Assembly (NCBI RefSeq): GCF_019396385.1
Contig: NZ_JAHKRN010000012.1
Span: forward strand, 124,001-188,000
DNA: 64,000 bases
Direction: 5' to 3'
Origin: Nonomuraea harbinensis
GTDB lineage: Bacteria; Actinomycetota; Actinomycetes; Streptosporangiales; Streptosporangiaceae
Part shown: positions 36,923-49,437 of the stretch, in pieces
Layout of the letters: each line of letters starts with the position of its first letter
How positions within the stretch are numbered: position 1 is the stretch's first letter
Program-made: the position numbers and the translations under genes
The notes under the pieces: generated by a model
What the model was told of the DNA's origin: nothing
Seen by the model: the letters and a program-made list of their open reading frames with translations, nothing else
Database searches by the model: none

Positions 36923-37915
36923 GTGGGACCGCACCCTGCTGTAGCCGATGTCCGCCGGGCTGTTCGTGAGGCGCTGGCCGGGCTGGACGGCGGGATGACG
37001 GTGCTGGCCGCGTGCAGCGGGGGCGCCGACTCGCTCGCGCTGGCCGCCGCCCTCGGGTTCGTCGCGCCGCGCGCCGGGCTGCGCGCGGGGCTGGTCACGG
37101 TGGACCACCAGTTGCAGGAAGGCTCGGACGTACGGGCGAGGCGGGTCGCGGAGCTGGCCGGAGAGCTGGGGCTGGAGTCCGGCGAGGTGCTGACCGTCAC
37201 GGTGGGCACGGCCGGAGGGCCGGAGGCCGCCGCGCGGGAGGCCAGATATCGGGCGCTCGGCGAGGCCGCGGAGCGGGCCGGCGCCGCCGCCGTGCTGCTC
37301 GGCCACACGCGCGACGACCAGGCCGAGACCGTGCTGCTCGGGCTGGCCAGGGGGAGCGGCCCACGGTCGCTGGCCGGGATGGCGCCGCGGAGCGGGCTCT
37401 ACCGCCGCCCCCTGCTCGACCTCCCGCGCCGCGTCACCGTCGCCGCCTGCGCGGCGCTCGGTCTGACCCCGTGGGACGACCCGCACAACGACGACCCCCG
37501 CTACACCCGGGTCCGGGTGCGCTCGCGGGTCCTTCCCGTACTGGAGAAGGAGCTCGGGCCCGGGGTGGCCGAGGCGCTCGCGCGGACGGCCGGGCTCGCC
37601 AGGGACGACGCCGACGCGCTCGACGAGTGGGCTGACACGGTGTATCACGATTGCGCTCTAAGCGATATTTCGGGAAGGCTCACGCTCTCCGTCGAGGCGC
37701 TGGAGCGGGTTCCCGCGGCCGTGCGGCGGCGGGTGCTGCGTCGCGCCGCCATCGCCGCCGGGGCGCCGTCCGGGGCGCTCTCGGCGACCCACGTGCACGC
37801 CGTGGAACGCCTCGTCACCTCCTGGCGCGGGCAGAAGGCCGTGGACCTACCCGGGCGAGTGTCGGCCGTCCGGCGGTATGGCACCCTGATACTCGCCATC
37901 AGCCCCATCCCGTAA
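36923..37915 (+). CDS. tilS: tRNA(Ile)-lysidine synthetase
   Basis: 330-residue N-type ATP pyrophosphatase that converts cytidine 34 of the tRNA-Ile CAU anticodon to lysidine. The P-loop SGGADS is at residues 32-37, with LVTVDHQLQ and [20 protein letters not shown] after it. It lacks an extended C-terminal region, like other actinobacterial TilS proteins. GTG at 36923. Ten bases separate it from hpt. Confidence 0.95.
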   Translation: MGPHPAVADVRRAVREALAGLDGGMTVLAACSGGADSLALAAALGFVAPRAGLRAGLVTVDHQLQEGSDVRARRVAELAGELGLESGEVLTVTVGTAGGPEAAAREARYRALGEAAERAGAAAVLLGHTRDDQAETVLLGLARGSGPRSLAGMAPRSGLYRRPLLDLPRRVTVAACAALGLTPWDDPHNDDPRYTRVRVRSRVLPVLEKELGPGVAEALARTAGLARDDADALDEWADTVYHDCALSDISGRLTLSVEALERVPAAVRRRVLRRAAIAAGAPSGALSATHVHAVERLVTSWRGQKAVDLPGRVSAVRRYGTLILAISPIP

Positions 37916-37925
37916 GGAACCACAG

Positions 37926-38477
37926 GTGGACGCAGCCGACATGGGCGAGGACCTCGAGAAGGTCCTCATCGCCGAGGACGAGCTCCAGGGCAAGATCAGG
38001 GAGCTGGCCGGTCGGATCGACGAAGACTACGCGGGCAAGGAGCTGCTCCTCGTGGGCGTGCTCAAGGGCGCCGTCATGGTGATGGCCGACCTGGCCAGAG
38101 CCCTGCACGTGCCGGTGCAGATGGACTGGATGGCGGTGTCGTCCTACGGCGCCGGCACCCGGTCGTCCGGTGTCGTGCGGGTGCTCAAGGACCTCGACAC
38201 CGACATCATGAACCGCCACGTGCTGATCGTGGAGGACATCATCGACTCCGGCCTGACCCTCCACTGGCTGCTGGAGAACCTCAAGTCGCGCTACCCGGCC
38301 TCGCTGGAGATCTGCGCCGCGCTGCGCAAGCCCGACGCCGTCAAGGTCCCCATCGACGTCAAGTACGTCGGCTTCGACATCCCCAACGAGTTCGTCATCG
38401 GCTACGGGCTCGACTACGCCGAGCGTTACCGCAACCTCCCCTTCATCGGCACCCTCGCCCCTCACGTCTACACCTAG
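37926..38477 (+). CDS. hpt: hypoxanthine phosphoribosyltransferase
   Basis: 183-residue purine-salvage enzyme, with the PRPP-binding loop VLIVEDIIDSGLTL and the LVGVLKGAVMVMADL and VGFDIPNEFVIGYGLDY segments. GTG at 37926. Second gene after tilS; both precede ftsH, as in many Gram-positive bacteria. Confidence 0.96.
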   Translation: MDAADMGEDLEKVLIAEDELQGKIRELAGRIDEDYAGKELLLVGVLKGAVMVMADLARALHVPVQMDWMAVSSYGAGTRSSGVVRVLKDLDTDIMNRHVLIVEDIIDSGLTLHWLLENLKSRYPASLEICAALRKPDAVKVPIDVKYVGFDIPNEFVIGYGLDYAERYRNLPFIGTLAPHVYT

Positions 38478-38504
38478 AGATCGCTCGGATGGCCGTGAAC
38501 CGCC

Positions 38505-38532
38505 GGGAACACAGCGGGCCGTGACGTACGTT
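38505..38532 (+). promoter_or_regulatory. candidate SigR/ECF-type promoter upstream of ftsH
   Basis: GGGAAC at 38505-38510 and CGTT at 38529-38532 are separated by 18 bases, close to the GGAAT/GTT layout of disulfide-stress sigma promoters in actinomycetes. It lies in the 251-base gap before ftsH. Spacing slightly longer than the ideal lowers confidence. Confidence 0.4.
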
Positions 38533-38728
38533 GGTAGGGCAAGGCCGGTTGTAGCGGGCGGTCCCTCCGCGCGCTTGTCCGGTGTACCTTCTGACGACGG
38601 GAGGGTGACCGAGCGTCCCCTCCGGGTAGTCAGAAGTCGCGGCGTCGGGATGCCGCGGCCCCGGGTCCTGCCCGGGGTTCCAGGCCATGGTCAGGGAAGG
38701 GACGGGCCCGCCAGGGGTTCCGCATCGG

Positions 38729-40719
<1,991 letters not shown>

Positions 40720-40723
<4 letters not shown>

Positions 40724-41298
40724 AAGCGCACGAAGTAGATTTCGGACGGATCGAGAAGGCCGTCCGCGAGATCCTCTACGCCATCGGCGAGGATCCCGAC
40801 CGCGACGGCCTTCTCGAGACGCCCGCCCGGGTGGCCCGCGCGTACGCGGAGCAGTTCTCGGGCCTCGGGCTGACCCCCGAGGACGTGCTCAACAAGGTCT
40901 TCGACGTCGACCACGACGAGATGATCCTGGTCAAGGACATCGAGGTCTACTCGACCTGCGAGCACCACCTCGTCCCGTTCTACGGCCTGGCGCACGTCGG
41001 CTACATCCCCAACGAGCACGGCCAGGTGACCGGCCTGTCAAAGCTGGCCAGGCTGGTCGACGTCTACGCGCGCCGGCCGCAGGTGCAGGAGCGGATGACC
41101 TCGCAGATCGCCGACGGCATCATGCGGGTGCTGGAGCCGCGCGGCGTGATCGTGGTGGTCGAGGCCGAACACCTGTGCATGACGATGCGTGGTGTACGCA
41201 AGCCCGGCGCGAAGACGGTCACCTCGGCCGTCCGCGGCGATTTCCGTACCAGTGACAAGACGCGCGCCGAGGCGATGGCGCTGATCCTGGGGCGCTGA
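40720..41298 (+). CDS. folE: GTP cyclohydrolase I
   Basis: 192-residue enzyme making dihydroneopterin triphosphate, the first step of folate synthesis. Has the zinc motif [30 protein letters not shown] and [11 protein letters not shown] with the second Cys. GTG at 40720 overlaps ftsH by four bases. First of the folate genes. Confidence 0.97.
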
Positions 41299-41411
41299 CG
41301 GCTGGCGGCGCCGCGTGAGATCCGCGCGCGTTCCAAGCGCGAAGGGATCGTTATCCACAACGGGGCACCCGCGATATCGCCGGGTATGAGCGAGCGCCTA
41401 GGCTTGGGCAC

Positions 41412-42263
41412 ATGACGAGAGTGCCGGGGCTTGACGACGCCGACCGGTGCCTGGTCATGGGCGTGGTCAACGTGACCCCTGACTCGTTCTCCGACGGCGG
41501 CCTGTGGTTCGACGAGGCGGCGGCCATCCGCCACGGGTTCGAGCTGGTCGCCGAGGGCGCCGACATCGTCGACGTGGGTGGCGAGTCCACCCGGCCGGGC
41601 GCCTCCAGGGTGTCGCTCGACGAGGAGCTCGCCCGCGTGGTGCCCGTGATCGGCGCGCTGGCCGCAGAGGGTGTCCAGGTCAGCGTCGACACGATGCGGG
41701 CCGAGGTGGCCAAGGCCGCGGTCGAGGCCGGGGCGGTCCTGGTCAACGACGTGAGCGGCGGCCTGGCCGACCCGCAGATGCCGCGCGTGGTGGCCGCCGC
41801 CGGTGTGCCCTACGTGGTGATGCACTGGCGCGGCCAGAGTGAAGACATGCAGAGCCGCGCGGTCTACGAGGACGTCGTGACCGAGGTCTGCGAGGAACTG
41901 GCCAAACGGGTGGAGCTGGTGCTCGCCGAGGGGGTGTCCCGCGAGCAGATCGTGCTCGACCCCGGGCTCGGCTTCGCCAAGAACGCCACCCACAACTGGG
42001 CGCTGCTGGCGGCGATCCCGCGCCTGACCGAGCTGGGCTACCCGCTGCTGATCGGGGCGTCCCGCAAGAGGTTCCTGGGGCGGTTGCTCGCCGACGCCGA
42101 CGGCACGCCGCGCCCGTTCGACCGCAACGACGACGCCACGCTGGCGGTGACGGCGCTCGCCGCCCGTGACGGCGCCTGGTGCGTCCGGGTGCACACCGTA
42201 GGTCCGAATGCCGATGCCGTGCGCGTGGCAGCAGCATGGAAGAGAGCCGGAGCTGACACATGA
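41412..42263 (+). CDS. folP: dihydropteroate synthase
   Basis: 283-residue TIM-barrel enzyme joining pterin and p-aminobenzoate, the target of sulfonamides. Signature MGVVNVTPDSFSDGGLW near residue 17, GGESTRPGA loop, and LIGASRKRFLG. ATG at 41412. A 113-base gap separates it from folE; its stop overlaps the next gene by four bases. Confidence 0.97.
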   Translation: MTRVPGLDDADRCLVMGVVNVTPDSFSDGGLWFDEAAAIRHGFELVAEGADIVDVGGESTRPGASRVSLDEELARVVPVIGALAAEGVQVSVDTMRAEVAKAAVEAGAVLVNDVSGGLADPQMPRVVAAAGVPYVVMHWRGQSEDMQSRAVYEDVVTEVCEELAKRVELVLAEGVSREQIVLDPGLGFAKNATHNWALLAAIPRLTELGYPLLIGASRKRFLGRLLADADGTPRPFDRNDDATLAVTALAARDGAWCVRVHTVGPNADAVRVAAAWKRAGADT

Positions 42264-42709
42264 GCGTCGACACCGCCGCGATCGAGACCATCAACCAGGA
42301 GTTCTATACCGCGATAGAAGACGCCGACCTCGATCGGATGACCGAGATCTGGGCCGAGGACGGCGTCGACGGCAAGGTCAGCTGCGTCCACCCGGGCTGG
42401 ACCCTCCTGGCGGGCCGGTCGGAGGTGCTGCGGTCGTGGGCGTTGATCATGGCCAACACGACCTACATCCAGTTCGTGCTCACCGACGTCAACACCACCG
42501 TGCTCCGCGACGACGTGGCGGTGCTGACCTGCGTGGAGAACATCCTCACGGCGGGCGAGGAGGGCGAGTCCAGCTTCGCGGCCGGCAAGGTGGTGGCCAG
42601 CAACGTCTACATCCGCACCCCTCAGGGCTGGCGGCTGTGGATGCACCACGGGTCGCCGGTGTTGCAGAGCGACGACGACGAGGAGGAGGAAGGCGAGCTT
42701 GAGCACTGA
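42260..42709 (+). CDS. NTF2/SnoaL-like protein in the folate operon
   Basis: 149-residue protein of the nuclear-transport-factor-2 cone fold: INQEFYTAIEDADLDRMTEIWAEDG start, HPGWTLLAGRSEVLRSW middle, and a terminal GWRLWMHHGSPVL followed by an acidic tail. It overlaps folP by four bases and folB by eleven, so it is part of the folate operon. No catalytic residues are certain; a ketosteroid-isomerase-like or ligand-binding role is possible. Context suggests a pterin or folate link. Confidence 0.87.
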   Translation: MSVDTAAIETINQEFYTAIEDADLDRMTEIWAEDGVDGKVSCVHPGWTLLAGRSEVLRSWALIMANTTYIQFVLTDVNTTVLRDDVAVLTCVENILTAGEEGESSFAAGKVVASNVYIRTPQGWRLWMHHGSPVLQSDDDEEEEGELEH

Positions 42710-43064
42710 CCGGATCGCGCTGAAGGGCCTGCGGGCCCGCGGGAGACACGGCGTGCTGGCGGCCGAGCGGGAGCTCGGCCAGGAGTTCGTCGTGGACGTC
42801 ACCCTCTTCCTCGACACCGCGCCCGCGGCCGCGGGCGACGACCTGGCCCTGACCGTCGACTACGGCGAGCTGGCGCAGGCGCTGGTGAAGGTGGTCGAGG
42901 GCGAGCCGGTCGCGCTGATCGAGACGCTCGCCCAGCGGCTGGCGGAGGTCTGCCTGGATAGGGAGCTCGTCGAGTCCGTGGAGGTGAGCGTGCACAAACC
43001 CGCCGCGCCGATCCCCCTGCCGTTCGGCGACGTGGTGGTGACGATCCAACGGAGGCGCCGATGA
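42699..43064 (+). CDS. folB: dihydroneopterin aldolase
   Basis: 121-residue enzyme cleaving dihydroneopterin to hydroxymethyl-dihydropterin. It has GLRARGRHGVLAAERELGQEFVVDV, TVDYGELA and VEVSVHKPAAPIP (span given). TTG start at 42699; the frame overlaps the upstream NTF2-like gene by 11 bases and folK by four. Confidence 0.95.
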   Translation: MSTDRIALKGLRARGRHGVLAAERELGQEFVVDVTLFLDTAPAAAGDDLALTVDYGELAQALVKVVEGEPVALIETLAQRLAEVCLDRELVESVEVSVHKPAAPIPLPFGDVVVTIQRRRR

Positions 43065-43564
43065 AGACCGTGCTAGCGCTCGGGAGCAACCTGGGCAGAC
43101 GTTTCCAGACGCTGCAGGGCGCCGTGGACGCGCTGTTCGACGCGCCGGGTCTGGAGTTCGTGGCGGCCTCGCCGGTCTACGAGACCGATCCGGTGGGCGG
43201 CCCAGGGGGCCAGCGGCCCTACCTGAACGCGGTGGTGGTGGCGGAGACGACTCTCGAACCGCACACCCTGCTGGAGCGGGCGCAGAGCACCGAAGACGCC
43301 TTCGGCCGCGTCCGCCAGGAGCGGTGGGGGCCGCGCACGCTCGACATCGACCTGATCGTGGTGGGCGACATCGTCAGCGACGACCCGGAGCTGACGCTGC
43401 CGCACCCCATGGCGCACGAGCGGGCGTTCGTGCTGCTGCCGTGGGCGCAGGCCGACCCCGGCGCGGAGCTGCCGGGCAAGGGCCGGGTCGCCGACCTGCT
43501 GGCGGGCCTCGACCAGCGGGGCGCGCGACTCCGTGAGGACCTGAAGCTGCAGAGGCCCGATTGA
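43061..43564 (+). CDS. folK: HPPK, hydroxymethyldihydropterin pyrophosphokinase
   Basis: 167-residue kinase of the folate pathway. Has LALGSNLGRR, VYETDPVGGPGGQRPYLNAVV, and the signature RWGPRTLDIDLIVVGD, ending LPHPMAHERAFVLLP. ATGA overlap with folB at 43061 and TTGA overlap with the next gene. Confidence 0.96.
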   Translation: MKTVLALGSNLGRRFQTLQGAVDALFDAPGLEFVAASPVYETDPVGGPGGQRPYLNAVVVAETTLEPHTLLERAQSTEDAFGRVRQERWGPRTLDIDLIVVGDIVSDDPELTLPHPMAHERAFVLLPWAQADPGAELPGKGRVADLLAGLDQRGARLREDLKLQRPD

Positions 43565-44016
43565 GACCGACCCGTCCCGGCCTGCTGGCCGTCGTCTTCG
43601 TCGTCGTCGCGCTGCTGACATGGCTGACCGTCCAGCAGTTCTACTCCCAAATGCCGCTGGTGCCGTGGACCGCGATCCCGACGGTGCTGCTGCTGGCCAT
43701 CGGCGAGGCCTACGCCGGGTGGATGACCCGGGCCAGGATCGCCCGCCGGCCCGGCACCAAACCGGTGGAGCCGCTCGCGGTGGCCCGGCTGGTCGCGCTG
43801 GCCAAGGCGTCCGCATACGGCGGGGCGGGGTTCGCGGGCCTGTTCGGCGGCTTCGTGCTGCACACGGCGACGGAGCTGGAGAAGGTGACGCCGCGGAGCG
43901 AGTTCTTCGTGTCCGGCGGCTCGCTGCTGGCCTGCGTGGTCCTCGTCTGCGCCGCCCTCTTCCTCGAACACGCCTGCCGCATCCCCGACGACCACGAGGG
44001 TGACCGGCCCGAGTAG
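43561..44016 (+). CDS. DUF3180 membrane protein
   Basis: 151-residue integral membrane protein with about four transmembrane segments (LLAVVFVVVALLTWLTV, AIPTVLLLAIGEAYAGWM, AYGGAGFAGLFGGFVL, LLACVVLVCAALFLEHAC). It follows folK by a four-base overlap from TTG 43561, the usual place of DUF3180 in actinobacteria. Function unknown. Confidence 0.85.
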   Translation: MRPTRPGLLAVVFVVVALLTWLTVQQFYSQMPLVPWTAIPTVLLLAIGEAYAGWMTRARIARRPGTKPVEPLAVARLVALAKASAYGGAGFAGLFGGFVLHTATELEKVTPRSEFFVSGGSLLACVVLVCAALFLEHACRIPDDHEGDRPE

Positions 44017-44023
44017 GAGCCGG

Positions 44024-45178
44024 TCACTTGTCGATGTCGCCCACCACGAAGAACATCGAGCCGAGGATGGCCACCATGTCCGAGACCAGGTGGCCGGGCA
44101 GCATCTCGCGCAGCACCTGGATGTTGCCGTAGGAGGCGGAGCGGAGCTTGAGCCGCCACGGGGTCTTGTCGCCCTTGGAGACCAGGTAGTAGCCGTTGAT
44201 GCCGAGAGGGTTCTCCGTCCAGGCGTAGGTGTGGCCCTCCGGCACCTTGAGCACCTTGGGCAGCCGCTGGTTGATCGGCCCCCGCGGCAGCGAGCGGAGC
44301 CGGTCGACGCACGCGTCGGCGAGGTCGAGCGAGACCTTGACCTGCTCCAGCAGCACCTCGAAGCGTGCGTGGCAGTCGCCGGCGGTGCGGGTGACGACCC
44401 TCACGGGCAGCTCGGGGTAGGCGAGGTAGGGCTGGTCGCGGCGCAGGTCGACGTCGACGCCGGAGGCCCTGGCGATGGGGCCGCTGACCCCGTACTGCAT
44501 GATCTGCTCGCGGGTGAGCACGCCGACGCCTCTGGTGCGGGCGAGGAAGATCTCGTTGTCGAGTATGAGGTTCTCGATGTCGGGGATCTTCGCACGGACC
44601 TCGGCGACGGTCTGTGACACCCGGTCGAGCCACCCGTACGGGAGATCCTCCTTCAGGCCGCCGACGCGGTTGAACATGTAGTGCATCCGCCCGCCGGAGA
44701 TCTCCTCCATGATGGCCTGGATGCGCTCGCGCTCGTCGAAGGCGTAGAAGATGGGCGTCATGGCGCCCATCTCCAGGGGGTAGGAGCCGAGGAACATCAG
44801 GTGGTTGAGCACCCTGTTGAGCTCGGCCAGCAGCGTGCGGGCCCACACGGCGCGGACGGGCGGCTCCATGCCGAGCATGCGTTCGGCGGCGAGCACCACG
44901 CCGAGCTCGTTGGCGAACGCCGACAGCCAGTCGTGGCGGTTGGCCAGCATGATGATCTGCCGGTAGTCGCGTACCTCGAACAGCTTCTCCGCGCCCCGGT
45001 GCATGTAGCCGACGATCGGCTCGGCGGTGGCGATGCGCTCGCCGTCGAGCGTCAGGCGGAGGCGGAGCACACCGTGCGTCGAGGGGTGCTGGGGGCCGAT
45101 GTTGAGGATCATGTCCTCGGTGGCCAGTTCCTTCGCCCCTGCGCCGATTCCCACCACGCGTTCCGTCATACGGCCCAT
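44024..45178 (-). CDS. nuoD2: orphan NuoD-like protein (complex I 49-kDa subunit homologue)
   Basis: 384-residue paralogue of NADH-quinone oxidoreductase subunit D, standing alone with no other nuo genes. Conserved parts: [58 protein letters not shown] and the C-terminal [16 protein letters not shown]. The tyrosine that binds the quinone head group in standard NuoD/NDUFS2 (LDY) is replaced by Trp84 (HDW), and Arg61 of HRGAEKL lines up with the arginine methylated in mitochondrial NDUFS2. ATG 45178 or 45169 may be the start. It probably does not act as a normal quinone site subunit. Confidence 0.88.
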   Translation of the reverse strand: MGRMTERVVGIGAGAKELATEDMILNIGPQHPSTHGVLRLRLTLDGERIATAEPIVGYMHRGAEKLFEVRDYRQIIMLANRHDWLSAFANELGVVLAAERMLGMEPPVRAVWARTLLAELNRVLNHLMFLGSYPLEMGAMTPIFYAFDERERIQAIMEEISGGRMHYMFNRVGGLKEDLPYGWLDRVSQTVAEVRAKIPDIENLILDNEIFLARTRGVGVLTREQIMQYGVSGPIARASGVDVDLRRDQPYLAYPELPVRVVTRTAGDCHARFEVLLEQVKVSLDLADACVDRLRSLPRGPINQRLPKVLKVPEGHTYAWTENPLGINGYYLVSKGDKTPWRLKLRSASYGNIQVLREMLPGHLVSDMVAILGSMFFVVGDIDK

Positions 45179-45304
45179 GCTCTCACCGGATACCAGGTCA
45201 AGGAACGGGTGTGCCGGGTCCGTCGTCCGAGGTCAAGGTACGGCAAGCACGCGCATCACCAGGCCATGGCGGGGGAGGATTGTCTGGAACGGGGGAACAA
45301 GACG

Positions 45305-45925
45305 ATGAAGAGGGTCATCTTTGATGTGGCTGCCCTGATCGCCAGGGTGGTGATCGGCGTCATCTTCGTGGCGCACGGGCTGCAGAAATGGACAGCGGGT
45401 CTGGGGGCCATCAGCGCCGGCTTCACCGAGATGGGCGTGCCGCTGCCCCAGGCGTCGGCCGCCTTCGCGACGATCGTCGAGGTGGTCTGCGGGGTGCTGC
45501 TGATCCTGGGGCTGGCGGTCCGGGTCTCGGCGGCGCTGTTGCTGATCGACATGATCGGTGCGCTGGTCTTCGTGCACGCGGCCGGCGGGGTGTTCGTCAC
45601 GGAGGGCGGCTGGGAGCTGGTGGCGGCCCTGGGCGCGGTCTGCCTGCTGCTGATCGCGCTGGGCGGCGGGCGCATCGGCCTCGACGGGATCATCCACGCG
45701 GTGCACAGGCGTCGCTCCCGGCGGGCCGCCGCGACCGAGCCCGCCTACGAGCCGGTGCCGGGCGGGCTCGACAACGCGCCCACCCGGCCCACGGTGATGG
45801 AGGAACCGCAGCGCGACGTGCCCCCGCAGGGGAGCGGCGCGAGCGGCTTGGACGACCGCGACATGCGTGACGTCGACCGCCTGCTCGGCGACGAGCCGAC
45901 CCGGCCCAACCCACGCAAGCCGTAG
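45305..45925 (+). CDS. DoxX-family membrane protein
   Basis: 206-residue protein with four membrane helices of the DoxX type (ALIARVVIGVIFVAHGLQKW, ATIVEVVCGVLLILGLAVRV, LLLIDMIGALVFVHA, ELVAALGAVCLLLIALGGG) and a hydrophilic, proline-rich C-terminal tail. ATG at 45305; an in-frame upstream ATG at 45266 is less likely. DoxX proteins relate to terminal oxidase or redox membrane complexes; specific role unknown. Confidence 0.88.
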   Translation: MKRVIFDVAALIARVVIGVIFVAHGLQKWTAGLGAISAGFTEMGVPLPQASAAFATIVEVVCGVLLILGLAVRVSAALLLIDMIGALVFVHAAGGVFVTEGGWELVAALGAVCLLLIALGGGRIGLDGIIHAVHRRRSRRAAATEPAYEPVPGGLDNAPTRPTVMEEPQRDVPPQGSGASGLDDRDMRDVDRLLGDEPTRPNPRKP

Positions 45926-45950
45926 GAGTTACGGTCGCTGAGCGGGCCGC

Positions 45951-47240
45951 TCAGCGACCGGCCAGGTCGCGCAGCGCGGCGAGAAGACGGTCGACATGCT
46001 CTTCGGTCGTACCGATGCCGATCGAGGCGCGCACGGCCGAGGCGGTGCCGTCCGTGCAGCCGCCGTCCTGCGTGCCGAGCAGGTGCCGGACGAACGGGTG
46101 GGCGCAGAACTTGCCGTCCCGCACCCCGATCCCGTGCTCGGCCGACAGCGTCTCGGCGACCTCGCGCGCCGGGTGGCCGTCGACGGTGAAGGACACGATG
46201 CCGACGCGCGGGTGGCCGGGCCCCCACAGCGAGAGTTCCCGTACCCCGTCGATGGCGGCGAGGCCGGCACGCAGCCGGGCGAGCAGCCGCTCCTCCTCGC
46301 GGACGAGCGGGGTCCAGCCGGTGGCGGTGAGCGCGTCGCAGGCGGCGGCCAGCGCGATGGCGCCCAGCACGTTCGGGGTGCCCGCCTCGTGCCGCGGCTC
46401 GGGGTCGTCGTGCCAGTCGGCCCCGTCCTCGCCGACGGCGCGCACCGCGCCGCCGCCCTTCAGGTACGGGTCGCCGGCGGCCAGCCAGTCACCGCGGCCG
46501 ACCAGCGCCCCCGCCCCGAACGGCGCGTACAGCTTGTGCCCGGAGAAGGCCACGTAGTCCAGGTCGAGCGCGGTCAGGTTGAGCGGCCGATGGGGGACGA
46601 GCTGGGCGGCGTCCACCAGGATGCGCGCGCCGTGCCGGTGCGCGATGTGGGCCAGCGCGGTGACGGGCCAGAGCTCGCCGGTGACGTTCGAGGCGGCGGT
46701 CACGACGAGGAGCTTGGGGCCGTCGATCCCGGCCAGGGTGTCGTCGGCGGCGCGCACGGCCTCGCCGGGGAAGGCCGGCGGCGCCAGCCGGACCACCCGC
46801 TGCCACGGCAGCAGCGAGGCGTGGTGCTCGGTGTCGAAGACGACCACGGTGGTGCCTTCGGGCAGGCAGCGGGCGAGCAGGTTGGTGGCGTCGGTGGTGT
46901 TGCGGGTGAAGACCACCGCGTCGTCCGTGCGGGCGCCGACGAAGGCCCGTACGGTGTGGCGGGCCTGCTCGTAGCGCGCGGTCGTGAGCTGGGAGGCGTA
47001 CCCGGCGCCGCGGTGCACGCTGGAGTAGGCCGGGAGCGCGGCGGCGACGGCGGCGCTGACCTGCTCCAGACAGGGGGCGCTGGCGGCGTAGTCGAGGTTG
47101 GCGTACCCGGCGAGCCTGCCGCCCTTGACCGGGACCCGCAGGTCGGCGCCGAGCACGGCGGGGATCGCGCGCGCCGGACAGGGCTCCGGGTGCTTCTCGG
47201 GAGCGGTGCGGGGGGCGTCGAAGATCGTCAAAGTGGACAC
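45951..47240 (-). CDS. cysteine desulfurase-like class V aminotransferase
   Basis: 429-residue PLP enzyme of the SufS/CsdB type. Pyridoxal lysine Lys236 in AFSGHKLYAPFGAGAL, FDTEHHASLLPW, and catalytic-loop Cys379 in VRDGKFCAHPFVRHLLG. Its GTG start at 47240 follows AGGAGG. A SAM-IV riboswitch lies in its leader, so it is controlled by S-adenosylmethionine and likely belongs to sulfur or methionine/cysteine metabolism. Could be a group II desulfurase or a carbon-sulfur lyase. Confidence 0.88.
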   Translation of the reverse strand: MSTLTIFDAPRTAPEKHPEPCPARAIPAVLGADLRVPVKGGRLAGYANLDYAASAPCLEQVSAAVAAALPAYSSVHRGAGYASQLTTARYEQARHTVRAFVGARTDDAVVFTRNTTDATNLLARCLPEGTTVVVFDTEHHASLLPWQRVVRLAPPAFPGEAVRAADDTLAGIDGPKLLVVTAASNVTGELWPVTALAHIAHRHGARILVDAAQLVPHRPLNLTALDLDYVAFSGHKLYAPFGAGALVGRGDWLAAGDPYLKGGGAVRAVGEDGADWHDDPEPRHEAGTPNVLGAIALAAACDALTATGWTPLVREEERLLARLRAGLAAIDGVRELSLWGPGHPRVGIVSFTVDGHPAREVAETLSAEHGIGVRDGKFCAHPFVRHLLGTQDGGCTDGTASAVRASIGIGTTEEHVDRLLAALRDLAGR

Positions 47241-47304
47241 GGCATGCCTCCTCGGGCGTCATCGGACCCCAGGAGCAGCCACGGAGCCCGCGCTTGCCCG
47301 CCAC

Positions 47305-47400
47305 CCTTCGTGGCGGACCAGGTCTTCACCCGGGGCACCCCGCCGCGGACGCGAGGGTTGCCGGCCAGCGAGCCGGGGCTTGGCGCTGGCACTCATGACC
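47305..47400 (-). ncRNA. SAM-IV riboswitch
   Basis: On the minus strand, the leader contains conserved SAM-IV segments in order: TCATGAGTGCCAGCG, AAGCCCCGGCTCGCTGG, GGCAACCCTC, GGGGTGCCCCGGGTGA and AGACCTGG. A hairpin GCCACGAAGGGTGGC follows before the desulfurase-like gene. The class is known mainly from actinobacteria and senses SAM to turn down sulfur-metabolism genes. Boundaries are approximate. Confidence 0.85.
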
Positions 47401-47499
47401 TACGTGCCGGACTATAACCGATGATTCATCCGGATCGCGAACTTCTCCGGAGTTCTACTCGTTGGGCGGTGGTACGTTCCCCACCGAAAGTAGGCGGCG

Positions 47500-48239
<740 letters not shown>

Positions 48240-48240
<1 letters not shown>

Positions 48241-49430
48241 TGCGCTTTGATCCCTGGAATCCGGATTTCGTGGCCCATCCCTACGACGTCTACGCCGAGC
48301 TGAGGCGGGAGGCCCCCGTCAGCTACTTCGAACCCGCCGACCAGTGGCTGATCGCCCGCCACGCGGATGTGGACGAGTTGCTGCGTGACCGCAGGCTCGG
48401 CCGTTCCTATCTGCACGTGGCCACGGACGAGGAGTTCGGCAGGCCACCGGAGCCGGAGTTCCAGGAGCCGTTCTGGCGGGTGGTCCGCGCCGGCATGCTC
48501 GACGTCGAGCCGCCGGTGCACACCCGGCTGCGCCGTCTGGTGTCCAAGGCGTTCACCCCGCGCATGGTCGAGTCGCTGCGGCCGCGTGTGCGGGCCATCG
48601 CCGAGGGGCTCGTGGACGCGTACGTGGAGAAGGGCGGCGGAGATCTGATCGCGGAGGTCGCCGAGCCGCTGCCGGTGACGGTCATCGCGGAGATGCTGGG
48701 CATCCCCGAGCAGGACCGTCACCTGCTGCGGCCCTGGTCCTCGGACATCTGCCTGATGTACGAGCTCAACCCGAGCGAGGAGATGCAGCACACCGCGGTC
48801 AGGGCGGCGGACGAGTTCGCCGAGTACCTGAGAGGGCTGGCCCGCGAGCGGGCGGGGAAGCCGGGCTACGACCTGATCAGCGCGCTGGCGGGGATCCCCG
48901 AGCTGACCGAGGACGAGCTGATCGGCACCTGCGTGCTGCTGCTCAACGCCGGTCACGAGGCCACCGTGAACGCCACCGGCAACGGCTGGTGGGCGCTGTT
49001 CAGGAACCCGGACGAGCTGGCCCGGCTGCGCGCGGACCGCTCGCTGCTGCCCACGGCGATCGAGGAGGTGCTGCGCTGGGACACCCCGGCGCAGATGTTC
49101 GAGCGCTGGGTCCTGGAGGACATCGAGGTCGGCGGCGTGCGGATCCCGCGCGGGGCCGAGGTGGCGCTGCTGTTCGGCTCGGCCAACCGCGACCCCGAGG
49201 TGTTCGACGACCCCGACCGGTTCGACGCGGGCCGCAAGGACAACCCGCACATCTCGTTCGGCCTGGGCATCCACTACTGCCTGGGCGCGCCGCTGGCCAG
49301 GATCGAGATGGTCGAGTCGTTCGGCGCGCTGCTCGACCGGGCGCCGGCGCTGGAGCTCGTCAGGGAGCCGGAGTGGAAGCCGGGCTACATCATCCGGGGC
49401 CTGCAGGGCCTGGAGCTGAGCACGCGCTGA
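48240..49430 (+). CDS. cytochrome P450
   Basis: 396-residue soluble bacterial P450. I-helix LLNAGHEATVNATG, ExxR in AIEEVLRWDTPAQMF, and the haem loop FGLGIHYCLGAPLAR (Cys347). GTG start overlaps the terC stop by one base. Lacks a nearby ferredoxin gene. Substrate unknown. Confidence 0.94.
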
Positions 49431-49437
49431 CGCCGGG

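Noticed and set aside
47424..47499. Manganese (yybP-ykoY) riboswitch before terC
   Set aside because: The leader is only about 75 bases and lacks the conserved segments of that RNA.
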